This document shows, one piece after another, positions 27,102-36,409 of a stretch of 64,000 nucleotides of DNA. Made by a program: the position numbers and the translations under genes. The DNA lies in NCBI GenBank assembly GCA_019358975.1, contig JAHHIL010000018.1:1-64000 (forward strand), written 5' to 3'. The first letter of the stretch is position 1; every line of letters starts with the position of its first letter. Source of the stretch: Trichocoleus desertorum ATA4-8-CV12 (lineage in GTDB: Bacteria; Cyanobacteriota; Cyanobacteriia; FACHB-46). The notes beneath the pieces were generated by a model, which had not been told where the DNA came from, searched no databases, and saw nothing but the letters and a program-made list of their open reading frames with translations.

Positions 27102-27656
27102 TCACTCTACATATCTCTGCCACCAAGGTTTTTTCAGATTTGGAAATCGTTGTGTCCCCTGACTTAGCAAAGAGTTAACCACCTCAAAGGGAGGCAAAAG
27201 TCCGTCTACAGTCATGACATTTTCTTCGGGGATGATGGGTTCGAATGCAGCGACTTGGCTGTGCAGCATCGCTGACGGCATGTAGTGATTTTGTCGTTGG
27301 GTAAGACGGCGTTCCAGTTCTGATGGCGGCACCTTCAGGTAAACCAATTGGACTCGTCCTAAAGCGGCTAGTTGTTTGCGATAGGAGAGTTTGAGAGCAG
27401 AGCAAGTGATGACTGTTTCTCGGTGACGATCGCTAGCTCTGCGGATATCATCCTCAACTTCTAACAACCACTGTTGGCGGTCTGCATCTTGTAAAGGTTG
27501 ATGAGACAGCATTTTGAGGATGTTGGCTTGGGGGTGTCGGCGATCGCCTTCCAGAAAATCACTTTCTAAGCGCTCGGATAACAGCCGACCCACCAGTGTT
27601 TTGCCTGATCCTGCCACTCCCATCATGATCCAGACTAATGGGCAGTCGTTCATCAC
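27102..27656 (-). CDS. gntK: gluconokinase
   Basis: The 184-residue GntK-type P-loop kinase has Walker A GVAGSGKT (about 13-20), FLEGDRRHPQANILKM (substrate binding, with one change from the common GDxxHP), ITCSALKLSYRKQL (the CSALK motif) and LKVPPSELERRL. It phosphorylates gluconate to 6-phosphogluconate, feeding the oxidative pentose-phosphate pathway. It follows the GT-FkbM gene by 17 bases on the same strand and may be cotranscribed, although no functional link is evident. Confidence 0.9.
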   Translation of the reverse strand: MMNDCPLVWIMMGVAGSGKTLVGRLLSERLESDFLEGDRRHPQANILKMLSHQPLQDADRQQWLLEVEDDIRRASDRHRETVITCSALKLSYRKQLAALGRVQLVYLKVPPSELERRLTQRQNHYMPSAMLHSQVAAFEPIIPEENVMTVDGLLPPFEVVNSLLSQGTQRFPNLKKPWWQRYVE

Positions 27657-27673
27657 TTTCTCACAACTTCAAG

Positions 27674-29329
27674 TCAAGTACAACGAAATAATAGGTTAAA
27701 TACCTTAGTCGTTTCACAATACTGATGAGGTTCTAGCTTAACCAAATTGGGTGCACTGGCTTGCATTAAATAAGCGTCATAGCCTAGCGATCGCATCCAT
27801 TCTCGCAATTCAGTTTCGTTAGTTCCCATCTGCTGTAAACCAAAACGATTGACTTCGCAAATAATATAAGGAACTCGATGAGTTTTCAGGGTGTTCACAC
27901 TGCCTTGCAAAACTTTTAGTTCTGCCCCTTCCGTATCGATTTTGATCATCTTGGGAGGATGGAGATTTTGATCAGTTAAAATCTGATCTAAGGTAGTCAC
28001 TCTAACTTTTTCGGTTACTTGACTCATGCGGCTTTTTTGATTAAATTGATGCGCTCCTACATTCCACAGAGCATGACCGCCATCATTATCTAGGTTGACA
28101 AAAAATTGGGCTTCTTTAGTTTCAGCCCCTAACGCCACATTAAGAACCTTGAGATTTGAAAGATGGTTTAGTTCGATGTTTTCCAAAACTTTTCTGTAAT
28201 TAGCTGACTCCATTTCAAAAGCCAACACATTGCCAGAAGCACCGACTAAGGTGGCAGCGAGGAGCGAAAAATAACCGACATGTGCACCAATATCAACAAA
28301 GCGATCGCCGGGACGCAGTGTTTGAATTAAAAAGTCAGAAACTTCTGGTTCATACAATTTGCCTGTACTAAAACGCGACAGCATCAATTGTTGGGTATAT
28401 TTCTCTGCATCCAAGTGCAGTTTCAACTGTTTAGTTTCTTGGTTAGTCGTAATCGTTAGGTTCACCACTTGGGTTCTAGCGGGTGAAGCGGTGGGCTGTT
28501 GAGCGGGAGCGATCGCGCCATTGGCATCATTAAAAATTGTGGGCCGACCGATTGGCGGCAAGCCAGGTTGAAGAGGGACTGGAACGTTCATGACTGCGGC
28601 AATTCTGCGAGCATCGGCTTCGCGGTAGGGGGCTGTTCTGCCAAACAAATCCATGTCTCGGCGCACCGCAGGCTTGAGATTTCCCTGAGAATCCACCTGC
28701 TTGAATTCGTAAGTAGAGTCAATTTCAGCTTTGCCGTAGCCCCAATGTAAATGCTCGGTCAGAACATCGGGAATGTAGTGCAAGCGCCCGACTCGCTTGG
28801 CAATATCCATAATCCAGAGATCATCATACAAGCACTCGAAAATGCCTGTAATGAAATAGCCCAAGGTCAAACACCATTTGCGGCTCACGATGGGGAAGGT
28901 GCAAAGCTTCTCGCCCCAGTGGCCTTCGTTGAACCACATGCAAAAAATCTCATCGGGGAATTTTGCAGTTTCTTGGTCGAGGCGTGTATCCCACCCTGCA
29001 TCATTGTAGGTTTGGTCATCCGCTGCCATCACCAACAGATCTCCTTGGGAAGCAGTCGCCAAAGCATTCCACGCTTTAGAAACGCCAATCGGTTCACTGA
29101 CCATCAAAGAGCACTGCTTGAGGTGGTTCAGTTCGGCTTTGTGGGCTTCCAGTTGGCTCACATAGTCTTGCTTGGCGGGGTCGTCGGCGTCCACATAAAA
29201 TAAAACTTCGACTCTTTTCGGATGGTGCGCAGTTTTTAGCACACTTAAAACTAGGCGCAGTGCTTTATCGGGTCTTCCTCGCGTGGGGCAAAGCAAGGAG
29301 ATTGTTTTAAGTGGCTTTGACATGCTCAA
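27674..29329 (-). CDS. glycosyltransferase-like/FkbM methyltransferase fusion
   Basis: The 551-residue protein has two parts. Residues of about 8-245 form a GT-A (family 2-like) domain: ISLLCPTRGRPDKALRL, then EVLFYVDADDP and LVMAADDQTYNDAGWD. A Pro/Thr/Ala-rich linker of about 45 residues follows. Residues of about 320-530 form a FkbM methyltransferase with DRFVDIGAHVGYFSLLA (SAM motif I, about 340) and IKIDTEGAELKVLQG. Such fusions decorate exopolysaccharides or glycoproteins with methylated sugars. The GT donor and acceptor are unknown. It is divergent from a TPR-OGT gene, which supports a shared glycan or protein-glycosylation role. Confidence 0.82.
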   Translation of the reverse strand: MSMSKPLKTISLLCPTRGRPDKALRLVLSVLKTAHHPKRVEVLFYVDADDPAKQDYVSQLEAHKAELNHLKQCSLMVSEPIGVSKAWNALATASQGDLLVMAADDQTYNDAGWDTRLDQETAKFPDEIFCMWFNEGHWGEKLCTFPIVSRKWCLTLGYFITGIFECLYDDLWIMDIAKRVGRLHYIPDVLTEHLHWGYGKAEIDSTYEFKQVDSQGNLKPAVRRDMDLFGRTAPYREADARRIAAVMNVPVPLQPGLPPIGRPTIFNDANGAIAPAQQPTASPARTQVVNLTITTNQETKQLKLHLDAEKYTQQLMLSRFSTGKLYEPEVSDFLIQTLRPGDRFVDIGAHVGYFSLLAATLVGASGNVLAFEMESANYRKVLENIELNHLSNLKVLNVALGAETKEAQFFVNLDNDGGHALWNVGAHQFNQKSRMSQVTEKVRVTTLDQILTDQNLHPPKMIKIDTEGAELKVLQGSVNTLKTHRVPYIICEVNRFGLQQMGTNETELREWMRSLGYDAYLMQASAPNLVKLEPHQYCETTKVFNLLFRCT

Positions 29330-29636
29330 TATCCTCGGTCGGACAAAATTCTATGGGTTTAGGAAGTGGGGGCAATTCACTTCAGCGGGCGAAAATACTC
29401 AATCAATTCGCTGGGTTCAATATCAGCCCAGATAAGCTCCCAGTTGATCATTCCCACCTTAATCCCTATCTGAAAACCCAACCAAAGTTTTGTCGTTCAG
29501 TTTCTTGACCAAATCTTGGTATGGATCTTTGGGATCTGAAGTTGAGCGGGAATGCTGGAGTCGGTGTAGCGTTATTGCAGACTTGAGCAAAGACAGTTTT
29601 GCAGGCAAGATGCAGTAGAGCAAGGCATAGGGCGGT
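29330..29636. other. divergent intergenic region, GT-FkbM/TPR-OGT
   Basis: This 307-base spacer must hold promoters for both divergent glycan genes. I did not find a convincing -10/-35 pair, repeat or small gene. Confidence 0.4.
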
Positions 29637-31490
29637 ATGGTGAATATTTCTAAAGCTCTGGCGATCGCACTTCAGCACACTCAAGCTCAGCGGTGGTCGG
29701 AGGCGGAGCAAGTCTATCAACAAATTTTGCAGCAGCAACCCGATCAAGTTGAGGCGCTATACCAGTTAGGCATGATTGCTAAACAACAGGGGCAGATGCA
29801 GGTTGCTACTGGATACTTTCAACAAGCCGCAACCCAGTACTGCCAATTGGCACTGGCCTGCTTTAACCGTCGCCAACTGAGCGAAGCGGTCGCCTATTAT
29901 CAAAAAGCGCTAGCACTGCGACCGACTGCCCCAGACATCTATACCAACTTGGGTAATGTCTATCAGGACTTAGGCCAAGCGGAAGCTGCGATCGCTTCTT
30001 ATCAGCAAGCTTTAGCCCTCAAGCCCGATTCTGCGGAGGCGCACAACAACCTCGGCAATATGTACAAGCGCCAAGGCCAATTGACAGAGGCCAGCAACCA
30101 TTATCAACAAGCGGTGACCCTGCGACCTGATCTGGCAGAAACCTACAACAACTTGGGCAATGTGCTCAAAGACCAAGGGCGAATGACCGAGGCGATCGCG
30201 GCTTATCGGCAGGCGATCGCGATGAAACCCAGCCTGATGGAAGCCAAAAGTAATCTGCTGTTTTCGCTGCAGTACGACCGCACCCACGACCCGGATACGA
30301 TTTTTGCTGAGCACAAACACTGGGCCGAGCAATATGCCGATCCCCTCACTCAAGCGGCAGCCCCACACTTAAATGACCGGAATCGCGATCGCCGCCTGCG
30401 GATTGGTTATGTCTCCCCAGACTTTAATGCCCATCCCGTGGGATTTTTCATTGGTTCTGTCCTCGCGGCTCACGACCATGCCAACTATGAGGTGTTTTGC
30501 TATGCCAATTTGACTGCGGCTGATGGCTTGACTGAGCAACTCCGCCGCTTTGCCGATCGGTGGCGCGACATTATTAGCCTCAGTGATGAGCAAGTCGCCG
30601 AGTTGGTACGCCAGGACCAAATTGATATTTTGGTAGATTTAGCTGGGCACACAGCAGGCAACCGAATTTTGGTGTTGGCCCGCAAGCCTGCGCCGATCCA
30701 TGTGACTTACTTGGGCTATCCCAACACGACAGGCATGTCAGCGATCGATTACCGATTCACCGATACCTGGGCCGATCCGGTCGGGGTCGCCGATACCCGC
30801 CATACCGAAACATTAGTCCGTCTACCCCGTGGCTTTCTCTGTTACCAGGCTGCCCAAAACGCCCCAGCGGTCAGCCCCCTACCTGTCCTAAAAAAGGGAT
30901 ACATTACTTTCGGCTCCTTCAACAACCTGGCTAAGGTCACGCCTGAAGTCATTGCTGTTTGGGCCGCGATCCTTAAGGCTGTCCCTCAATCGCAGCTACT
31001 CCTGAAGTACAAAGCTCTGACCGATGCTAGTACCCGTCAACACTTCCACGCTTTATTTGCCCAGCAAGGTGTCAGCAGCGATCGCGTCCAGCTACTAGGG
31101 CACGTCTCCTCTTTTGCAGAACACTTGGCTCTTTACCACCAAATCGACATTGGCCTCGACAGCTTCCCTTACAACGGCACCACTACCACCTGCGAAGCTT
31201 TGTGGATGGGAATTCCAGTGATTACGGTGGCGGGCCAGAGTCATGCGGCTAGGGTGGGGGTGAGCTTACTCGCCAATCTCGGTCTTACAGATTTGATTGC
31301 TGCTTCTTTGGCAGAGTATGTGAGTCTAGCCCAACACTTAGCTCAAGATCGCGATCGCCTGCGCTATCTCCGGAGCAATTTGCGCTATTTAATGTCGCGA
31401 TCGCCCCTGACCAACGGACGCGGATTTACCCAAACCTTAGAGAGCGTGTATCGCCAAATGTGGTACCGTTGGTGTGACGCTCAGAGCTAA
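29637..31490 (+). CDS. TPR protein with O-GlcNAc-transferase-like (GT41/SPINDLY) domain
   Basis: The 617-residue protein has about five or six tandem TPRs in residues 1-205, several ending in forms of YNNLGNVLKDQGRMTEAI. A GT41 catalytic region (about 245-610) follows, with RIGYVSPDFNAHPVGFF, IDILVDLAGHTAGNR, HVTYLGYPNTTGM, FGSFNNLAKVTPEV and FPYNGTTTTCEALWMG. The family transfers a sugar to protein Ser/Thr or Asn; bacterial substrates are mostly unknown. The TPRs choose the protein substrate. The neighbour GT-FkbM may add to the same glycan. Confidence 0.9.
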   Translation: MVNISKALAIALQHTQAQRWSEAEQVYQQILQQQPDQVEALYQLGMIAKQQGQMQVATGYFQQAATQYCQLALACFNRRQLSEAVAYYQKALALRPTAPDIYTNLGNVYQDLGQAEAAIASYQQALALKPDSAEAHNNLGNMYKRQGQLTEASNHYQQAVTLRPDLAETYNNLGNVLKDQGRMTEAIAAYRQAIAMKPSLMEAKSNLLFSLQYDRTHDPDTIFAEHKHWAEQYADPLTQAAAPHLNDRNRDRRLRIGYVSPDFNAHPVGFFIGSVLAAHDHANYEVFCYANLTAADGLTEQLRRFADRWRDIISLSDEQVAELVRQDQIDILVDLAGHTAGNRILVLARKPAPIHVTYLGYPNTTGMSAIDYRFTDTWADPVGVADTRHTETLVRLPRGFLCYQAAQNAPAVSPLPVLKKGYITFGSFNNLAKVTPEVIAVWAAILKAVPQSQLLLKYKALTDASTRQHFHALFAQQGVSSDRVQLLGHVSSFAEHLALYHQIDIGLDSFPYNGTTTTCEALWMGIPVITVAGQSHAARVGVSLLANLGLTDLIAASLAEYVSLAQHLAQDRDRLRYLRSNLRYLMSRSPLTNGRGFTQTLESVYRQMWYRWCDAQS

Positions 31491-31647
31491 TAGCAGTTCC
31501 TTGCTAGAGTCACATTTATCTACAACTCATGGGCGGTTGAAGCTTCATGGAAGATTTTATTTGCTCGGTAGAAATACGGTTGTAGCTCAGGCCGATTCTT
31601 CCGATAAATGGGTGAAGTTGATTGTACAGCCATACCCCTGCCTTCCT

Positions 31648-31992
31648 ATGACTGCAAATTCTGGATCGCCCTCAGAACCCCCCAAAAGCCAAGGATTCAA
31701 AGTAACCCTGACTCAGGGCATTATTGGCGCTGTTTCACTCGCTAGTACGACTGCCATTCCCCTGCTAGTGAATCGGTATTTAGCTCCCCCCACGCCCGCA
31801 GAGAGCCCAGCTCCAGCCGCTCAGGTGTCTCCTGCACCCGCAACCACTCAGGCATCTCCCTTAGTTACGCCTGCTGCGGCTCCGGGCCAAGTGGTTCCTG
31901 GGCAGACAGTACAAATGCAGACTGGCAGCATGACTCCATTGCAAGTAGAGCCCATAGAAGGTAAAAGGGGCAAAAAGAAAAAGCAAGATTAG
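31648..31992 (+). CDS. hypothetical single-pass membrane protein with Pro/Ala-rich tail
   Basis: The protein is 114 residues from the ATG at 31648. An earlier in-frame start would overlap the OGT gene and add non-conserved sequence. It has a short polar N-terminus, one hydrophobic helix (about 20-44, TLTQGIIGAVSLASTTAIPLLV), a Pro/Ala/Gln-rich region and a basic end (EGKRGKKKKQD). The Lys-rich end may contact DNA, RNA or acidic lipid. I do not recognise a family. A terminator follows at 32076-32110. Confidence 0.5.
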   Translation: MTANSGSPSEPPKSQGFKVTLTQGIIGAVSLASTTAIPLLVNRYLAPPTPAESPAPAAQVSPAPATTQASPLVTPAAAPGQVVPGQTVQMQTGSMTPLQVEPIEGKRGKKKKQD

Positions 31993-32075
31993 GCTGAGGT
32001 AAATAGAGTCAGAAATTGCTGTAAGGCTCTTATAAAGGGTGTATCACGATGAGTTTGTAGGCAATTTGAGCGTTG

Positions 32076-32110
32076 GAGGTGGGTGTCAAAACTCACCTCT
32101 TCGTGTTTTT
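32076..32110 (+). terminator. rho-independent terminator
   Basis: The stem is GAGGTGGGT (32076-32084) and ACTCACCTC (32091-32099) with a six-base loop, followed by TTCGTGTTTTT. It ends the transcript of the small membrane protein and lies between convergent genes. Confidence 0.75.
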
Positions 32111-32141
32111 GAGCCAACTCCAGGACGATTACCAGTTAACC

Positions 32142-33002
32142 TTACTGCCCCAAATAAGCTTCTAAAACTTCGGAGTTCGTTTGGATTTCACTAGGATTGC
32201 CCACTGCCAAATTGCGGCCCTCGGCCAAGACCCAAACGCGATCGCACAGCGACATAATCACGTCCATGTTGTGCTCAATAATCAGGAACGTCATTCCTTC
32301 GCGATTCCAGGTGGTGATGTGCTCGCAGATTTGGTTAATCAAGGTGGGGTTGACGCCAGCCGCAGGTTCATCTAGCAAGATTAGCTTGGGTTGCACCATC
32401 AGGGCGCGCGCCATCTCTAGCAACTTACGTTGACCGCCAGAAAGGGCTCCCGCATATTCATGGGTCATATGCGTCAAGCCCACCGACTCTAGGATGGCGT
32501 AGGCTCGCTCTTTCAACTGCTTCTCTTCTTTCGCCACTTGACGAAACTGTAGGCAGGCGCTCCAGAAATTTTCTCCAGTCTGATGTTGAGCTGCCAGCAG
32601 CATATTCTCCAGCACCGACAACCGCGACAGCACTCGCGCTACCTGGAAGGTACGAACCATGCCCTGCTGAGCAATCTGGTGGGGTTGCAGTTGTTGAATC
32701 GGTTCGCCGTCAAAAATCACCCGCCCTTGATCGGGTCGAATGAAGTTAGACAGCAAATTAAACAACGTCGTTTTACCAGCACCGTTAGGGCCAATCAAGC
32801 CAGTAATACTACCCTGAGCCACCTCGATCGCGGCATTATCGACGGCTTTAATGCCACCAAAGCTTTTGGAGAGGCCACTTGCCGCCAAAAGGGGAATCTG
32901 GAGAGGTTGGGGTCTACGTTCCACCTCGGTCAAAATTTCTTCTAAGCCTTGCTGCGGCACTGCTTCCGGCAAAACATCGGGGAACTTGGGATCATCGACC
33001 AA
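32142..33002 (-). CDS. branched-chain/neutral amino-acid ABC transporter ATPase (LivG/NatA-like)
   Basis: The 286-residue ATPase has Walker A GPNGAGKTT, signature LSGGQRKLLEMARAL, Walker B LILLDEPAAGVNP and the H-loop IIEHNMDVIM. An N-terminal extension of about 35 residues (VDDPKFPDVLPEAVPQ...) precedes the domain. It overlaps the permease gene by 11 bases, which shows cotranslation. In cyanobacteria the matching system is the Nat neutral amino-acid importer. The binding protein and the second permease and ATPase are not in the window, so NatA is a likely but unproven name. Confidence 0.88.
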   Translation of the reverse strand: MVDDPKFPDVLPEAVPQQGLEEILTEVERRPQPLQIPLLAASGLSKSFGGIKAVDNAAIEVAQGSITGLIGPNGAGKTTLFNLLSNFIRPDQGRVIFDGEPIQQLQPHQIAQQGMVRTFQVARVLSRLSVLENMLLAAQHQTGENFWSACLQFRQVAKEEKQLKERAYAILESVGLTHMTHEYAGALSGGQRKLLEMARALMVQPKLILLDEPAAGVNPTLINQICEHITTWNREGMTFLIIEHNMDVIMSLCDRVWVLAEGRNLAVGNPSEIQTNSEVLEAYLGQ

Positions 33003-34296
33003 GGGTTAATTCCTCCTTCTTACCTAGAATGCCTTGAGGCCGCCACATCATGACTACAATCAAGATTAAACCAATAATCATGATGCGGAATGCACCTAAT
33101 CGTGCGTCATCGAGCGGCACAATGTCTTTCAGGACAAATCGCGTCAAAGTGTTGTAAGCCCAGAAAATTGTCCCACCCAGCAAAGTGCCGACGTTGTTTC
33201 CAGCACCGCCCAAAACCACAATCGTCCAAGCTTGGAAGGTGATTAGGGGAATAAAACCGTCCGGGTTGATAAAGGTAAGCTGCCAAGCGTAAAACGCTCC
33301 AGCAATTCCAGCGATCGCGCCCCCCAGCATCAGCGATTGCAGTTTGTACCAAAACACATTTTTGCCCAGAGCCTTAGCGACTTCCTCATCTTCTCGAATC
33401 GCCTTCAACACGCGGCCCCAGGGCGATCGCACCAGCCACTCCAACAAGCTAAATAGAATTGCCAGCACCGTCACTAACAACAACATCAGCCCTGCCTTGT
33501 AGGAGTAGTTGTAGAGGGCATTCGCACCAATGCTATACATCCATAAGCCCAAAATCGAGCACAAGGACACGCTAAATAAAGCCAAACCTGCTGCCCATTC
33601 TGACAGCCGAGCCATTAGCTTTTTAGCGATCGTGGTGTAAAGCCAGCCTACCCCAACCAAAGCGACTAAGAGGCCCAGCCCTAGGAACTCTGGCGAAAGC
33701 GCCCGGCTCAGTTTGAGTTGTTGCATCACCACTCCAACTCCTCCCAGGAGCAGGACGAGTGAGCCTGTATAGCCACCCCAAACCACAGCATTTTTGATCG
33801 CAGCAGGACGAGACACTTGCTTGAGTCGTTGTTGCACCCACTGCCAGAGCTTCCAGTAAGCCAGACCCACCACCACCGTTAGCAGGGCAATCATGCCACC
33901 TCTGGTGAAGGCGTTGGGGTTGAATTTGTCCAGCGGTAAGGGATAACCATAGACACCCCGCGCTCCTCGCGTCAGCCACTCTTCATTCAAGGCCACGAGA
34001 CGCACAACTTCAGAGACGCCAATTGTGACGATCGCTAGGTAGTCTTCCCGCAGACGCAAGGTAGAAAAGCCAATTAACAAGCCGAGCAAAGCAGCTAGAG
34101 CCGCGCCCGCCAAGACGGCAATCACCAGAGGCACTCCCGCTAGGGTTAGCAACACCGTGGTGTAAGCCCCCACTGTCATGAAGGCAACATGCCCAAAGTT
34201 GATCAGACCTGTAAAGCCCCACTGCAAATTCAAGCCCAAGCTAAAGAGGGCATAGGTTGCAGTGAAAATAATTAACTGAACAATGTAGCCTTCCAT
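32992..34296 (-). CDS. branched-chain/neutral amino-acid ABC transporter permease (LivM/NatC-like)
   Basis: The 434-residue integral membrane protein begins with the family N-terminus ATYALFSLGLNLQWGFTGLINFGHVAF and has the conserved LREDYLAIVTIGVSEVVRL, RSPWGRVLKAIREDEEVAKALG (EAA-like coupling segment, about 305-326) and VVLGGAGNNVGTLLG. It has about ten membrane helices. Residues of about 130-240 are an enlarged middle region with extra hydrophobic stretches compared with short LivM proteins. It is first in a two-gene unit with the ATPase. Confidence 0.88.
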   Translation of the reverse strand: MEGYIVQLIIFTATYALFSLGLNLQWGFTGLINFGHVAFMTVGAYTTVLLTLAGVPLVIAVLAGAALAALLGLLIGFSTLRLREDYLAIVTIGVSEVVRLVALNEEWLTRGARGVYGYPLPLDKFNPNAFTRGGMIALLTVVVGLAYWKLWQWVQQRLKQVSRPAAIKNAVVWGGYTGSLVLLLGGVGVVMQQLKLSRALSPEFLGLGLLVALVGVGWLYTTIAKKLMARLSEWAAGLALFSVSLCSILGLWMYSIGANALYNYSYKAGLMLLLVTVLAILFSLLEWLVRSPWGRVLKAIREDEEVAKALGKNVFWYKLQSLMLGGAIAGIAGAFYAWQLTFINPDGFIPLITFQAWTIVVLGGAGNNVGTLLGGTIFWAYNTLTRFVLKDIVPLDDARLGAFRIMIIGLILIVVMMWRPQGILGKKEELTLGR

Positions 34297-34477
34297 GCCA
34301 AGGGTGACAGCAATAGTAGTGAACAGGAATAGTGGAATAGGTGAGATGGGAGCTGCGCGATCCAGAGATGCTCTAAGTCGTTACCAACACAAGGGTGGGC
34401 AGAGCAATCGGATTGTACCGCAGTCCGAGAGCAGACAAGTACGATTTTACCTAGAGCACCGACATGGGAACAGACGC

Positions 34478-35224
34478 CTAGGAATTGAAATCATCAGGCT
34501 GAGCAGTATCAGACGGAGGCATTTCAGCGTTCCCTGCTTGAGCTTTCAACCATTTTTCATAGAGATCGGGACGGCGATCGCGAGTGCGTTGAATTTGCTG
34601 CTCCCACCGCCAGCGATCGATTTCAGCATGATTTCCAGAGCGCAAAACGGTTGGCACCTCCCACTCACGAAAAACGGCGGGTCTTGTATAGTGTGGGTAA
34701 TCTAACAGGCCCGCTTCAAAGCTTTCTGCCTTCAGAGATTCCTCTTTGCCCACCGTCCCAGGCAGCAAGCGCACCGTCCCATTCAGCAGTGTGAGCGCCG
34801 GGATTTCGCCACAGGTCAGCACAAAATCCCCTAACGACACTTCACGAGTCACAAGGTTCAAGACTCGCTCATCGACTCCTTCGTAATGACCGCAGATCAC
34901 CACCAGTTGGTCATAATTAGTGCCTAGTTCCTGAAACATGGCTTGGTTCATCGTTTGGCCCTGAGGTGTCATTAAGATCACCTCTCGCCTCGGCAAAACG
35001 GGCAGAGACTCCACCGCCGCAAAAATCGGCTCTGGCTTCATCAACATGCCAACCCCACCTCCATAGGGCTCGTCATCTACACGCCGATGTTTGTCAGTCG
35101 CAAAATCACGCGGATTGGTGAGATAAACCGTAGCAATCTCTTTCGCTAAAGCCTTGCCCAACAAGCCTGAACTCAGCGGTGACGTAAAGAAGTCAGGAAA
35201 TAAAGTAACAATGTCAAATCTCAC
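34478..35224 (-). CDS. trmD: tRNA (guanine-N1-)-methyltransferase
   Basis: TrmD makes m1G37 in tRNAs reading CNN/GGG-type codons, preventing +1 frameshifts. The 248-residue SPOUT enzyme has MRFDIVTLFPDFF at its start, DDEPYGGGVGML (about 50-61), CGHYEGVDERV (about 110-120) and the trefoil-knot SAM motif GDFVLTCGEIPAL (about 131-144). Length and motifs are normal. rpsP, rimM and rplS, its usual partners in other bacteria, are not adjacent. Confidence 0.96.
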   Translation of the reverse strand: MRFDIVTLFPDFFTSPLSSGLLGKALAKEIATVYLTNPRDFATDKHRRVDDEPYGGGVGMLMKPEPIFAAVESLPVLPRREVILMTPQGQTMNQAMFQELGTNYDQLVVICGHYEGVDERVLNLVTREVSLGDFVLTCGEIPALTLLNGTVRLLPGTVGKEESLKAESFEAGLLDYPHYTRPAVFREWEVPTVLRSGNHAEIDRWRWEQQIQRTRDRRPDLYEKWLKAQAGNAEMPPSDTAQPDDFNS

Positions 35225-35557
35225 AAAACCCTAACTTTCGAGAGTGCAAATCTTACTGAGACTGCCGACTATACCTTGAAACTGGCACATAATTTCTGAA
35301 CTAGAAAGCCTTGGTATCGCTAGGCATCGCTATTGGTATCGCTCGTTGCTAGGGCTGACGCTCTAACAGCAGCCGAAAAAAATCAAAAAGACATTTCTGA
35401 TTTTCTTAAATTATGTTTAAATAAACTGACATTATGCCTATATTAGTTAAGCTCCAGGGTTAAAACTGCATGGCACTGGATGAACAGAAGCGGCATTCCT
35501 ATTTCAATCAATCGGTTACTGGAACGTCTGGTTCATTTTATGTCCAGGAGTAGCGTT
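35225..35557. other. divergent intergenic region, trmD/cphB
   Basis: The 333-base gap contains a weak promoter candidate for cphB: TTTAAA at 35416-35421 and TATATT at 35439-35444, spaced 17 bases apart. Three GGTATCGCT-type words near 35312-35345 form a minor direct repeat. I see nothing else. Confidence 0.4.
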
Positions 35558-36409
35558 GTGCCGCAGCTAGAATCTCAACCCCTCAAAGAACAGATGCCTC
35601 AGTCCACCAAAACTGCCGTGATGATTATTGGGGGAGCGGAAGACAAAGTCCACGGCAAGGAAATTTTGACTTCCTTTTTTCATCGGGCGGGCGGCACAGA
35701 TGCTCGCATTGCCATCATTCCCTGCGCCTCACGAGAGCCAGCCACAATCGGCGAACGGTACCGCACTATTTTCGAAGAGATGGGTGCCAAGGCGATTGAG
35801 GTCTTAGATATCCGAGAGCGGGAGCAGTGTGAGGATTCCCTTTGGCGCGCCTTTCTAGAAAGCTGTACGGGCGTGTTCATGACTGGAGGCGATCAACTGC
35901 GGCTCTGCGCTCTACTGGCAGACACGGAGTTGATGGCCGAGGTGCGACGACGAGCGGTGAGAGGTGACATCACGCTGGCAGGTACGAGTGCTGGGGCAGC
36001 GGTCATGGGTCATCACATGATTGCAGGCGGGGGCAGCGGCGAACATCCCAATCGATCGCTGGTCGATATGGCCACTGGGCTAGGCATCATCCCAGAAATC
36101 ATTGTGGATCAGCATTTCCACAATCGCAATCGCATGGCCCGACTGATGAGTGCGATCGCGGCTTACCCGGCTAAGCTGGGCATCGGTATTGACGAGGATA
36201 CTTGTGCTCTGTTTGAGGGAGATGGCTTACTGCACGTCCTGGGCAAAGGCTCGGTTACTGTCGTTGATCCCGCTGATCTAAGCTACACCAACCAACCCAA
36301 TGCCGAGGCTACCGATCCGCTGAGCATTCACAACTTGCGAGTCCATATTCTCAGCTATGGCGATCGTTACCATCTTCACCAGCGTCGGATCATGGCCCGC
36401 GAGCCATAG
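35558..36409 (+). CDS. cphB: cyanophycinase
   Basis: The protein is about 283 residues from a GTG at 35558. That start has AGGAG (35546-35550) seven bases upstream and gives the family-like N-terminus (M)PQLESQPL; the longer in-frame ATG starts lack a ribosome-binding site. Motifs are MIIGGAEDKVHGKEIL, FMTGGDQLRLC and the nucleophile elbow GTSAGAAVMG. This serine exopeptidase cleaves cyanophycin to beta-Asp-Arg dipeptides in the cytoplasm. It lies upstream of cphA in the usual cyanobacterial order, but with about 600 bases between them. Confidence 0.94.
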   Translation: MPQLESQPLKEQMPQSTKTAVMIIGGAEDKVHGKEILTSFFHRAGGTDARIAIIPCASREPATIGERYRTIFEEMGAKAIEVLDIREREQCEDSLWRAFLESCTGVFMTGGDQLRLCALLADTELMAEVRRRAVRGDITLAGTSAGAAVMGHHMIAGGGSGEHPNRSLVDMATGLGIIPEIIVDQHFHNRNRMARLMSAIAAYPAKLGIGIDEDTCALFEGDGLLHVLGKGSVTVVDPADLSYTNQPNAEATDPLSIHNLRVHILSYGDRYHLHQRRIMAREP

